Shown here piece by piece: positions 14,240 to 21,658 of a stretch of DNA of 23,032 nucleotides; within the stretch, counting starts at the first letter, position 1; each line of letters starts with the position of its first letter. The stretch is from JAJZMA01 sp021850405. GTDB lineage: Bacteria > Chloroflexota > Dormibacteria > Aeolococcales > Aeolococcaceae. The stretch is taken from contig DAHXLU010000039.1 of assembly GCA_027365835.1 (NCBI GenBank), positions 1-23,032 on the forward strand, written 5' to 3'. The notes beneath the pieces were generated by a model. That model was not told where the DNA came from. It saw only the letters and a program-made list of their open reading frames with translations, and did no database searches. The translations under genes and the position numbers were made by a program.

Positions 14240-16147
14240 TCAGACTCCCAATCCAGGCGCATCTGGCGCTGTCTTCCTTGGCGCTCCACCCGGAAGCGGT
14301 GCGCCACCAGGTTTCGGACGTGCAGGGCTCGGCCCTTTGGCTACTTTTGCAAAGCCTGCGATACATTTCTGCCAACGGTCCAACACCCTTCTTGCGCTAT
14401 GCACACCAGCTGATGCACGGGTGCCAACCTCAGTGATCTCCGGCAGAAGCAGATCCAGGCGTGACAATTCCTCCTCGAGTGCCTCCCGAAGGAGCGGCAG
14501 GACTACCTCCTTCCCAAACGGCGATGCATGGTCTATGCCATGGGCGCCGGCGTAAAATGCCGCCAGCGTGTCCATGGAGCGATTACTCCCGCCTCCAGCG
14601 GCCAGTGTACGCAACATGGTCCCAGGCTCCAGCCCAGCCTCCTGCGCAACACCAACAATAAGGGCTCCCGCTGCAGCAGTTTCACCGGGGTACGAACAAA
14701 GCGGGTTCACATCCAGGATCCTTGGATCGCGCGCAGCAGCACCCGAGCGCACCAGGAAATCCCTGAGACTGCTCCTTGCAGCCAGTTCAGTCAGGCCCTC
14801 GGCAAAGACACGCTCCCCTGGAAAGAGGAGGTTCCAGTCCATGAGTGCAACCTCGGGTGAACCGGTTAGCAGTCCATGCACATGCTCATGGAGCACTGTA
14901 CGATATGCGCCCGCCACCGCCGAGAGCTCCGCAGCGCCGAGAACAGGAGAACTGTCTGCATGGCCAGAGATACTCCCGTTGTAGAAGGCATCAAGGACAG
15001 AAACTATGGTCTTGCGGTTGAACCTTGCCTCACCGGTTGTAGGGCCGGTCCTGCGATAGTCTCCGCGGAGATTTGGGTGCCCATCTTCCAGCTTCCCGCT
15101 AACATCAGTTCCACTGACAAGACAGCGTGTCCCAAACAGCTCTCCTACAATCTTGCTGGAAAAAAAGAGCAGCTGCTTTGTGGTTGCAATCTCCTCGGGA
15201 GCCCCGGCAGGCACCAGGGCAACACCAGAAAGGCCGCCTGCAACAAGCTGCTGCAGGTCGAATTTTTTCCCGGCTCCCAGCTTTTGGTGAATTGCAGGAG
15301 CAACTTTTGGCCCCGGTCCGACCGCCAGCGCTGCAAGAACTGCTGCCAGCCTGCGAGTCGCCTCGAGCCCAGCTGCTCTTGCCCCCTCTTCGAGGGGAGT
15401 GGTGGCGCTGGTCAGTATAGTCAGCCTGCCCAGCGGCTCAACAGCCCTCCTAATACTTGCTTCCACAGCCGCGCGCACAGTCGCCCCGTCCACCCCCGAG
15501 GCAACTGGCAAGTCCTTTCTTTGTGCAACCAGCGCTGCCATCCTGGAGATAATCGCATCACCATCTCCTGCACCGAGTGCGACCCGCTCTACCTCATCCA
15601 TTGAGGTACCTGCAGCGCCAGCCACGCTGCTAAAAATCTCCTGGATGCACGGTGCCAGAACACTGCCACGTAGCTGCAAGGGACCCGGACCAATGAGCGC
15701 TCCATCCCAGGCGGGATCTATCGCGAGAATCAACCGGTCCACGTGCCGGCTGGCCACCCATGCCGAAAATGCCTCTCCCAGTGCCCTGCCCCCGGTAGAG
15801 ACCGGCCTGCCACCGGATCGATCCATCTGAGAGAGAATCTGAGCCTGCAGGAGCCGGGCCACAGCAGAGTAAATCCGTCGTGCCTTGAGCACATCCTGCA
15901 ACTCATACGGTGCGGACTCCCCTGGGCTGTCCTTCCGCAGCGCAGCATCCCTCAGCAGCTCGCCACACGGTCCTGCTACCCGCGTTTCCCCGACCTCAAT
16001 CCTGACCCTGGTCGCGCTGAGGATGGCAGCATCACCCGGGAAAACTTCTATGGGTACCGCCCGTATTGGTACTCCGGTAATCTGGCTCACCAGGGCTGGC
16101 AGGGATGTGAACAGTTCACCAAGATCCTTACCCACTTTTGTGCTCAT
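14240..16147 (-). CDS. HExxH metallopeptidase-like protein, 635 residues
   Basis: I do not recognise a named family. The key feature is TVLHEHVHGLL (H420, E421, H424). It is followed by FAEGLTELAAR, in which E450 or E454 could be the third ligand, a gluzincin-like layout H-E-x2-H-x(25)-E. The N-terminal 300 residues are Ala-rich and mostly helical, without a signal peptide or membrane segment. A middle part (about 310-400) includes LFFSSKIVGELFGTRCLVSG and NRKTIVSVLDAFYN. The last 35 residues are Pro/Gly/Lys-rich and probably disordered. The start overlaps the upstream 73-residue gene by 4 bp (ATGA), so the two are translationally coupled. Catalysis is inferred only from the motif; a structural or inactive role is possible. 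Confidence 0.75.
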   Translation of the reverse strand: MSTKVGKDLGELFTSLPALVSQITGVPIRAVPIEVFPGDAAILSATRVRIEVGETRVAGPCGELLRDAALRKDSPGESAPYELQDVLKARRIYSAVARLLQAQILSQMDRSGGRPVSTGGRALGEAFSAWVASRHVDRLILAIDPAWDGALIGPGPLQLRGSVLAPCIQEIFSSVAGAAGTSMDEVERVALGAGDGDAIISRMAALVAQRKDLPVASGVDGATVRAAVEASIRRAVEPLGRLTILTSATTPLEEGARAAGLEATRRLAAVLAALAVGPGPKVAPAIHQKLGAGKKFDLQQLVAGGLSGVALVPAGAPEEIATTKQLLFFSSKIVGELFGTRCLVSGTDVSGKLEDGHPNLRGDYRRTGPTTGEARFNRKTIVSVLDAFYNGSISGHADSSPVLGAAELSAVAGAYRTVLHEHVHGLLTGSPEVALMDWNLLFPGERVFAEGLTELAARSSLRDFLVRSGAAARDPRILDVNPLCSYPGETAAAGALIVGVAQEAGLEPGTMLRTLAAGGGSNRSMDTLAAFYAGAHGIDHASPFGKEVVLPLLREALEEELSRLDLLLPEITEVGTRASAGVHSARRVLDRWQKCIAGFAKVAKGPSPARPKPGGAPLPGGAPRKTAPDAPGLGV

Positions 16148-16365
16148 CGCCGTAACTCAAGGTGAATGAGTGTTTCGCTGACCTCAGCCAGGGCGATAGC
16201 ATCTTCCTCATCCTGCGGGGTAAGCGCGGCAATAAGCTTGCGCGCAGACTCCACTTCCTCCGGAGTAGGGACATGATCCCGGGTTACCACCAGCTCCCTG
16301 GAAAGCCTTCTGGCGATGGTAGCTGACTTGCCCATTCCAGTAATGTAGCGCCGGATGAGAGCCAC
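16144..16365 (-). CDS. Small helical protein coupled to the metallopeptidase-like gene
   Basis: A 73-residue charged protein of unknown function. The N-terminal part is basic (ALIRRYITGMGKSATIARR). The rest is acidic and helical (TPEEVESARKLIAALTPQDEEDAIALAEVSETLIHLEL). No membrane segment or metal motif is present. Its stop overlaps the start of the 635-residue gene in an ATGA, the strongest evidence that it is real and that the products may act together. The GTG at 16365 lacks a strong ribosome binding site; an ATG at 16335 would give a shorter form. It could be a chaperone, inhibitor or adaptor, but this is speculation. Confidence 0.6.
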   Translation of the reverse strand: MALIRRYITGMGKSATIARRLSRELVVTRDHVPTPEEVESARKLIAALTPQDEEDAIALAEVSETLIHLELRR

Positions 16366-16926
16366 TTTCTGCTGTTACCGCTTTGGGACAGGAAAATGAC
16401 AACCCGAAAGCCAGGTATCACGCTGAGGCCCCGTGGACGCACCGTGCACGGCCACGGTCAATCCCGTGTGGCGAGAGCACGAAGCCCGAAAACTCATGCT
16501 CCGCACTGAGACCGGCTCACCGGGATTTGCCCCATGGCCACATCGGAGCGAGCCCCTTACGGCTCCTGATACTGCCATGGTACTCAACCGTCGCCACCGT
16601 TTCCCAGGACTCCACGGCTGAAAGGCAGGGTCTGGAGATAGCCCTGAGAGGCAGCATCCATCGGTGGCCCACAGGGCCACGCCAGGGTCCGTCCCCCCTG
16701 GGGGCTCCCCCAGGCCAGGCAGAGGCCCCACGCGCTGCCTGCACTCTGTATCCCGGCAATACGCGTGCGCACTGAGGATGCCACACCCACTGGGGCCCCA
16801 GCCAGCGAGCCCAGATACGGCCCAGCATCGTCCCCTGGTTGGCAGAGTAGAATGAGGCAGCCAGGGGGCCAGCTTGCAGGGCAGGCATCCTGCCTGCCTT
16901 ACCAGTGACCAGCGGAGCGCACAACC
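16366..16926. other. 561-bp gene-free region rich in strong hairpins
   Basis: This divergent gap between the metallopeptidase operon and pntAA has no credible coding frame. It does hold many perfect inverted repeats: ACCGTG/CACGGT (16441-16458), GAGCC/GGCTC (16550-16565), GTGGCCC/GGGCCAC (16664-16680), CCTGGGGG/CCCCCAGG (16697-16714), CAGGCAG/CTGCCTG (16716-16741), palindrome CTGGGGCCCCAG (16790-16801) and GGCAGG/CCTGCC (16880-16894). The first three closely spaced stems from 16664 suggest a folded RNA or long leader. The conserved core of RNase P RNA, tmRNA, SRP RNA or the cobalamin riboswitch is not seen. TAGAAT (16848-16853) is a possible -10 box for pntAA. Confidence 0.5.
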
Positions 16927-18156
16927 ATGACCAGAGAGAGCGATACCCAGCACCCCGCCCAGGGTGCCCTGCGTATCGTAGCCCTGCAGGAGAAAGCTCC
17001 GGAGAACCGGGTTGCCCTGGTGCCGGACTCGATTCAGCAGTGCAGGGCCATGGGCCTCACGGCTGTTATCCAGCGCGGTGCCGGTAGCAGGGCAGGCTTT
17101 CCAGATGAGCAATACGAAAACGCCGGCGCCACACTAGCAGACGAGGTTGACACTGGGCCGGACGACATTATCGTCGCCCTTTCCATGCCAGCCCGCGAGG
17201 TAATCAACCAGATGGGGGCGGGTGCTACCCTGATCAGCTTTGTAAGTGCGATGCGTGACCAGGAAGCGGTGGCACTCTGCCAGAGCCGGGGCATAACCCT
17301 GCTGGCACTGGAGCTGCTCCCAAGGATTTCCAGGGCCCAGACGAGCGATGCACTCAGTTCACAGGCACTTGTATCGGGCTACCGTGCGACTATCCTGGCT
17401 GCTGAGATTTTCCCCAGGTTCTTCCCTCTCCTGATGACAGCTGCAGGAACCGTCCCTCCAGCAAGGGTGCTGGTGCTCGGTGCAGGGGTCGCGGGACTGC
17501 AAGCCATGGCCACAGCCAAGAGGCTGGGTGCGGCAGTAAGCGGCAACGACATCCGGGCAGCGTCAGCGGAGGAGATACGCAGCGTTGGCGCTACCCCGAT
17601 TGAACTGGATCTGGAATCTGTTGATGGCGCAGGTGGTTATGCCCGTCAACTCTCACAGGACAAGGCTGCGCGACAGCAGGAGCTACTGGCACCGCATGTG
17701 GCGGCAGCCGATGTTGTGATAACCACAGCTGCAATTCCAAACCGCCCCGCTCCAGTGCTGGTAACCGAAGCGATGGTGAGAGCGATGCGGCCTGGCTCAG
17801 TGATAGTGGACCTGGCAGCAGAAACCGGAGGCAACTGCACCCTGTCGGTCGCTGGCAAGACCGTAGAGCATGCCGGCGTCACAATATACGGCGCAGCCAA
17901 CCTGCCTTCCCAGATGGCACCGGCTGCAAGTGCTCTCTTTGCCAAAAACATGCTGGCTCTGGCTTCACTCCTGGTCAAAGAAGGCAGAATCAACATCGAC
18001 CTTGAGGACGAAATACTGGAAGGGTGCGTACTCACCCATGAGGGAGCACTGCGCAACCCGGCATTTGGCGAGGCTACCGCTCAACACCCCGCACACTCAG
18101 GGCATCCAGAAGCGAAAAAAGGAAAAGGACCGGGGAAGGAGCACGCAGGTGAGTAG
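16927..18156 (+). CDS. pntAA: NAD(P) transhydrogenase alpha subunit 1, NAD(H)-binding domain I
   Basis: The peripheral NAD(H)-binding subunit of the proton-translocating transhydrogenase, which moves hydride from NADH to NADP+ using the proton gradient. The alanine-dehydrogenase/PNT N-terminal domain begins with ALQEKAPENRVALVPDS. The conserved PRISRAQTSDALSSQALVSGYRA is at about 132-154. The nucleotide-binding GAGVAG is at 185-190. The body ends near 385; a Lys/His/Pro-rich tail extends it to 409 residues, slightly longer than usual. The domain-II helices are absent because they are encoded by the next gene. The ATG has a weak GCGGAG upstream. Its end overlaps the pntAB start by 8 bp, so the three pnt genes form one operon. 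Confidence 0.95.
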   Translation: MTRESDTQHPAQGALRIVALQEKAPENRVALVPDSIQQCRAMGLTAVIQRGAGSRAGFPDEQYENAGATLADEVDTGPDDIIVALSMPAREVINQMGAGATLISFVSAMRDQEAVALCQSRGITLLALELLPRISRAQTSDALSSQALVSGYRATILAAEIFPRFFPLLMTAAGTVPPARVLVLGAGVAGLQAMATAKRLGAAVSGNDIRAASAEEIRSVGATPIELDLESVDGAGGYARQLSQDKAARQQELLAPHVAAADVVITTAAIPNRPAPVLVTEAMVRAMRPGSVIVDLAAETGGNCTLSVAGKTVEHAGVTIYGAANLPSQMAPAASALFAKNMLALASLLVKEGRINIDLEDEILEGCVLTHEGALRNPAFGEATAQHPAHSGHPEAKKGKGPGKEHAGE

Positions 18157-18469
18157 CAGCCTTTACCTCCTCACCATATTCATACTCGCCATATTCGTAG
18201 GATTTGAAGTCGTCTCCAAGGTCTCCACCATCCTCCACACTCCCCTTATGTCGGGTGCGAACGCAATCCACGGGATTATCCTGATCGGGGCAATCTCTGT
18301 GACCAGCCGGGCCAATACGACCCTGACGCTTACGCTGGGCCTCATTGCGGTTCTGCTTGCCACCATCAACATGGTCGGAGGATTTGTGGTCACCGACCGG
18401 ATGCTGGATATGTTCCGCGCCAAACCAGCTGGCAGAGACTCAGCCAGAAAGCAGGAAAAGCCCCAGTGA
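18149..18469 (+). CDS. pntAB: NAD(P) transhydrogenase alpha subunit 2, membrane domain
   Basis: A 106-residue membrane subunit that supplies part of the proton channel. Three hydrophobic segments (about 4-21, 35-52 and 58-78) and the conserved stretches ILHTPLMSGANAIHGI and ATINMVGGFVVTDRMLDMF identify it. A basic hydrophilic tail follows. The GTG at 18149 is supported by GAAGGAG seven bases upstream and lies 8 bp before the pntAA stop. The stop overlaps the pntB start by 4 bp (GTGA). In many bacteria this domain is fused to PntA; here it is split. Confidence 0.95.
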   Translation: MSSSLYLLTIFILAIFVGFEVVSKVSTILHTPLMSGANAIHGIILIGAISVTSRANTTLTLTLGLIAVLLATINMVGGFVVTDRMLDMFRAKPAGRDSARKQEKPQ

Positions 18470-19851
18470 CAGGGGAAATAACCGGCATTGCCTACGTAGT
18501 TGCTGCCACCACGTTTATCCTTGCGCTCAAGGGTCTTTCCTCCCCCAGATTCGCCCGATATGGAAACCGTATTGGGGCGCTGGGCGCAGTACTTGCAACT
18601 GCCGTGATCCTTGTAACTGGCGACATTCACCACCTCTTCCTGGTGCTCCCTGTAATGGCAATTGGTGCTGTCACAGGAGTGGTGCTTGCACGGAAAGTGG
18701 CCATGACCGCTATGCCCCAGATGGTTGCAGTATTCAACGGAGTTGGTGGTGGCGCGGCAGCACTGGTTGCTCTTCTGGAGTTCACTGCCAAGACCTCACT
18801 CCCCTGGCTCACCCTGGCTGCAACTGTGGTCAGCATTGCGATCGGGGCTGTAAGCTTCTCCGGTTCCATCGTAACGTTTGCAAAGTTGCAGGAACTGATG
18901 ACGACCCGACCCGTGGTGTTTCCCGGCGGAAGGTGGGTGTCCATCGGAACCGCAGTGTGTCTCCTGCTCGCTGCCATCTGGGTCGCCAGCACTGGCGGCG
19001 GTCTGGCAGCGATAGGTACGGTAATTGTGCTCTCGGTGCTGGCACTTGCACTGGGCGTACTGTTTGTACTCCCCGTAGGAGGGGCAGATGTTCCCATTGT
19101 GATCTCCCTGCTGAACGCATTTACGGGACTGGCAGTTGCTGCGTCAGGGTATCTTCTGGGAAACGTCCTGCTCATAGTCGCAGGAACCCTGGTGGGAGCC
19201 TCAGGAACCATCCTTACCCGCCTGATGGCAAAGGCAATGGGGCGTTCCCTGGCCAAGACACTCTTTGGAGCATTCACCCAGCAGGCGCTGGCGGCTGGCG
19301 CCGGAGGAGCAGAGACCAGGCCGATCCATTCGGTTGGTCCATCTGATGTAGCGATCATGCTGACCTATGCCCACCGGGTTGTAATTGTTCCAGGCTACGG
19401 ACTGGCAGTAGCCCAGGCGCAGCACGTGACCAGAGAGCTGGCACAACTGCTGGAAGAGAAGGGTATTGTCGTAGAGTTTGGAATCCATCCAGTTGCCGGC
19501 CGAATGCCTGGGCACATGAACGTACTCCTTGCCGAGGCCGATATCCCATATGAGCAACTCAAGGAAATGGATGAGATAAATACAGACATGGCCAATACGG
19601 ATGTGGTGCTGGTGGTGGGGGCCAACGATGTTGTGAACCCGGCTGCACGAACATCACCATCCGCGCCGATATACGGCATGCCGATCATAAATGTAGACCA
19701 GGCAAAGGCGATCGTATTCCTGAAACGCTCCATGCGGCCAGGATTTGCAGGAATCGACAACGCCCTTCTGTTTGACCCCAAAACGAGTCTCCTGTTTGGG
19801 GACGCAAAAACATCGCTGACCAAGGTTATTGCGGCACTCAAAGAGGCCTGA
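18466..19851 (+). CDS. pntB: NAD(P) transhydrogenase beta subunit
   Basis: A 461-residue subunit carrying the remaining membrane helices and the NADP(H)-binding domain III. Residues 1-265 hold about nine hydrophobic segments, including MTAMPQMVAVFNGVGGGAAA with its conserved Asn and FSGSIVTFAKLQ. Domain III begins near 290 and shows the nucleotide-binding GYGLAVAQAQH (310-320), HPVAGRMPGHMNVLLAEA, the DTDVVLVVGANDVVNPAA-like segment and the C-terminal KRSMRPGFAG. The GTG start overlaps the pntAB stop. With PntAA and PntAB it completes the transhydrogenase, so this operon is a full NADPH-generating system. Confidence 0.96.
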   Translation: MTGEITGIAYVVAATTFILALKGLSSPRFARYGNRIGALGAVLATAVILVTGDIHHLFLVLPVMAIGAVTGVVLARKVAMTAMPQMVAVFNGVGGGAAALVALLEFTAKTSLPWLTLAATVVSIAIGAVSFSGSIVTFAKLQELMTTRPVVFPGGRWVSIGTAVCLLLAAIWVASTGGGLAAIGTVIVLSVLALALGVLFVLPVGGADVPIVISLLNAFTGLAVAASGYLLGNVLLIVAGTLVGASGTILTRLMAKAMGRSLAKTLFGAFTQQALAAGAGGAETRPIHSVGPSDVAIMLTYAHRVVIVPGYGLAVAQAQHVTRELAQLLEEKGIVVEFGIHPVAGRMPGHMNVLLAEADIPYEQLKEMDEINTDMANTDVVLVVGANDVVNPAARTSPSAPIYGMPIINVDQAKAIVFLKRSMRPGFAGIDNALLFDPKTSLLFGDAKTSLTKVIAALKEA

Positions 19852-19869
19852 GCGCAACCCTCAAGGTAA

Positions 19870-19885
19870 AGCACAGCTTCGTGCT
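19870..19885 (+). terminator. Short hairpin after pntB
   Basis: AGCAC (19870-19874) pairs with GTGCT (19881-19885) around a 6-nt loop, 18 bp beyond the pntB stop. Only ATCTG follows, so it is a weak intrinsic terminator at best. Confidence 0.3.
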
Positions 19886-19977
19886 ATCTGCCTGCTGCCG
19901 CAGGGTCACCAGGAGACCGGCGGAAGAGCGGGGCAGCGTACGACCACTCCCGATGGAGCCGACCTGTGTGCGAAAAG

Positions 19978-20052
19978 CTACCTGCGACCCCTTCTCTTGC
20001 GCAGCATCTTGAACGCGAACAACGCCAGCACTGGCAATAGCAGTCGTCTCAT
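19978..20052 (-). CDS. Possible 24-residue membrane microprotein
   Basis: Not recognised. The minus-strand frame encodes one short hydrophobic helix (LLLPVLALFAF) flanked by RR at the start and a strongly basic tail (KMLRKRRGRR), consistent with a single membrane-anchored peptide. The start is supported by GGGAGG on the minus strand, seven bases before the ATG at 20052; an ATG two codons earlier (20058) is also available. It lies alone in the 384-bp gap between pntB and tRNA-Gly, antisense to both. No -10/-35 pair is convincing upstream. Besides this frame the gap holds a weak hairpin after pntB and the tRNA promoter. Confidence 0.4.
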   Translation of the reverse strand: MRRLLLPVLALFAFKMLRKRRGRR

Positions 20053-20216
20053 GGCCATGCCTCCCTTCAAAACGAGCAGCCCAGTCAGGACTGCCATACC
20101 GTTACCATTATCTCCCTTTGGCCGAGAGGAGCGCAGCTGGCAAGGGTACATAACCGCTCCTACCCGGTGGGATCCCTGGCAGGTAACCAGCCCGTCGGCC
20201 ACCCCGTGGCACATCG

Positions 20217-20222
20217 TATACT
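20217..20222 (+). promoter_or_regulatory. -10 box for tRNA-Gly
   Basis: TATACT lies 13 bp before the tRNA 5' end, placing initiation about 7 nt upstream of the mature tRNA. No convincing -35 box is visible at 16-18 bp. Confidence 0.4.
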
Positions 20223-20235
20223 CGTCTGATTGAAC

Positions 20236-20311
20236 GCGGGAGTAGCTCAGCTGGTAGAGCACCACCTTGCCAAGGTGGGGGTCGCGGGTTCGAGTCCCGT
20301 CTCCCGCTCCA
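20236..20311 (+). tRNA. tRNA-Gly (anticodon GCC)
   Basis: The cloverleaf has acceptor stem GCGGGAG/CTCCCGC, D arm GCTC-AGCTGGTA-GAGC, anticodon stem CCACC/GGTGG with loop TTGCCAA, variable loop GGGTC and T arm GCGGG-TTCGAGT-CCCGT. The discriminator is U and CCA is encoded (20309-20311), unlike the other two tRNAs here. Confidence 0.96.
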
Positions 20312-20585
20312 GAGTACCCGACGACTGGATCTGGTTCGACATCCTCGTCCCCGCTTTCACCCCCTGCACGGAACCTGGAACTGGGACGCAGAGGGGCGAA
20401 CGTGACTTGCAAGCCCATGGAGCGTAGCCGTCGAAGTGAGCTGGAGCGCAAAACCGGGATCGCACCGCATAATGGATATAGTCGTTGCACGCTGGACGGC
20501 ACCCGCCCCGCATAGAAGCTGACCCCCGACGCACCGCGCGCAATGACCAGTCCGAGATAGCCAGACTGCTGAAGGAGAAAGTGAC

Positions 20586-20927
20586 ATGCCTTCTGCCCAC
20601 GAAATACAGGATACCCTGCGCGAACCAGCGCGCCAGCTGCGGGAACAGATCCCGGGGGTGCTGGCAGCATATAGCCAGCTCCACCGTGCAGCAATGGCAG
20701 AGGGTGCGCTGTCAGTCCAGACCAAGGAACTTATTGCACTCGCCATCGCTGTCACCAGGGAGTGTGACGGCTGCATCGCAGCTCACGCAAGGGGGGCTGC
20801 CCGTGCCCTTGCTTCCCGGGAGCAGGTGGCAGAGGCATGTGGCGTTGCAATCATGATGAATGGCGGGCCCGGAACGGTATGGGGCCCACGGGCACTAGAG
20901 GCGTTTGATGAGTTTCACGGGAGCTGA
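20586..20927 (+). CDS. AhpD-like (carboxymuconolactone decarboxylase family) protein
   Basis: A 113-residue all-helical protein with the AhpD-type active site TRECDGCIAAHARGA (C60, C63, H67). It is preceded by SVQTKELIALAIAV and followed by the closing segment VAEACGVAIMMNGGPGT. Family members use the CxxC as a thiol redox centre in peroxide defence or related redox chemistry. The start is supported by GAAGGAG upstream of the ATG. The end overlaps the lipoprotein gene by about 20 bp, suggesting co-translation. TATAGT at 20477-20482 is a possible -10 box, but no -35 is clear. The substrate is unknown. Confidence 0.92.
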   Translation: MPSAHEIQDTLREPARQLREQIPGVLAAYSQLHRAAMAEGALSVQTKELIALAIAVTRECDGCIAAHARGAARALASREQVAEACGVAIMMNGGPGTVWGPRALEAFDEFHGS

Positions 20928-21495
20928 ACTGAGGAGCTGGATACCAGCCTTCCGCTCGAGATGGGACGCGTCCAGCAGATTCCGACCCCTTTCACCTGCC
21001 CTGGCAGTAGCCGGGATTATGCTGCTTGCTGGATGCGGCGCCCTGGGGGCTGGTGGAACAAGGCCGGGTGCAGGAAAAGCAAGCGCGACAGCTGGCAGCA
21101 AGAGCCCAGCACAACCAGCGCAAGGAAGAACCGGAGAGGTAGAGGCCGTCATCTACCAGACCGCATCCACAAACACTCCAGAGATAACCTGGAGCATCAT
21201 GACCAATGGCACAGTCGTGCGAAAAACAGGAGCGCATCTGGCAAAACCTGCGTCGCAGGAGATAATCACCGATGCCAGGAGCACCGCATGGGCGATTCTG
21301 GCCGATCTGAAGGCAATCGGTGGCGTCCATGCCATACAGACCGGCCATTGCGCAAAATCCGCATCGTTCGGTACCCAGACGCTACTTGTCTACGACGGTG
21401 CTACATCTGGAGATCTGCAGTGTGTACTAGCCCCTGATGGGAAAGTCCAGCAGCTACTCACTGCCTTGAAACAGCTGGGCATCCCAGTCTCATAA
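20908..21495 (+). CDS. Predicted lipoprotein of unknown function
   Basis: A 195-residue protein with a long Arg-containing n-region, a hydrophobic segment (about 30-41) and the lipobox LLAGC, with C43 as the lipidated residue. A Gly/Ala/Ser-rich linker (about 45-70) follows. A compact beta-rich domain comes next, with EVEAVIYQTASTNTPEITWSIM, TVVRKTGAH and a C-terminal part ending in QQLLTALKQLGIPVS. Two Cys in HCAKSASFG and DLQCVLAP may form a disulfide. The ATG at 20908 is chosen; a TTG one codon earlier is possible. It overlaps the AhpD-like gene by 20 bp and no strong ribosome binding site is seen, so translational coupling is likely. No family recognised. Confidence 0.72.
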   Translation: MSFTGAELRSWIPAFRSRWDASSRFRPLSPALAVAGIMLLAGCGALGAGGTRPGAGKASATAGSKSPAQPAQGRTGEVEAVIYQTASTNTPEITWSIMTNGTVVRKTGAHLAKPASQEIITDARSTAWAILADLKAIGGVHAIQTGHCAKSASFGTQTLLVYDGATSGDLQCVLAPDGKVQQLLTALKQLGIPVS

Positions 21496-21644
21496 CCAGG
21501 AAAGGACCCAGGACTTGACCGGCCTGGCACAGAGCCCAATCCCAGGATTGCTGAACTGGGATACAAAAGAGCAGCAGAGACCGACCATGCCAATATCCCT
21601 TGGCCAAACCAGCGCAGGAGCAGACCAAATCAGGCTAAAGCGAC

Positions 21645-21650
21645 AAGGAG
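21645..21650 (+). promoter_or_regulatory. Ribosome binding site fixing the Old Yellow Enzyme start
   Basis: AAGGAG lies eight bases before GTG 21659. It favours this start over the ATG at 21587 or TTG at 21515, whose extra residues are unlike the family. Confidence 0.6.
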
Positions 21651-21658
21651 ACCCTGAC

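Noticed and set aside
16366..16926. RNase P RNA, tmRNA or SRP RNA in the hairpin-rich gap
   Set aside because: One stem-loop (minus strand, GAGCC-GTAAGG-GGCTC) recalls an RNase P element, but the invariant core segments of these RNAs are not found on either strand.
16375..17112. 245-residue minus-strand ORF across the gap and the pntAA start
   Set aside because: It overlaps the well-supported pntAA N-terminus, is rich in Cys, Gly and Trp without domain pattern, and has no ribosome binding site.
18345..19346. 333-residue plus-strand ORF inside pntAB/pntB
   Set aside because: Out of frame with the transhydrogenase and rich in Arg, Cys and Trp, typical of a shifted frame of a membrane protein gene.
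20230..20427. Plus-strand ORF beginning over tRNA-Gly
   Set aside because: Its GVAQLVEHHLAKVG translation is the well-known artefact of reading a tRNA gene as protein.
20247..20684. Minus-strand ORF over tRNA-Gly ending with ETGLEPATPTLA-type residues
   Set aside because: A typical mistranslation of the tRNA on the reverse strand; the rest has no protein-like pattern.
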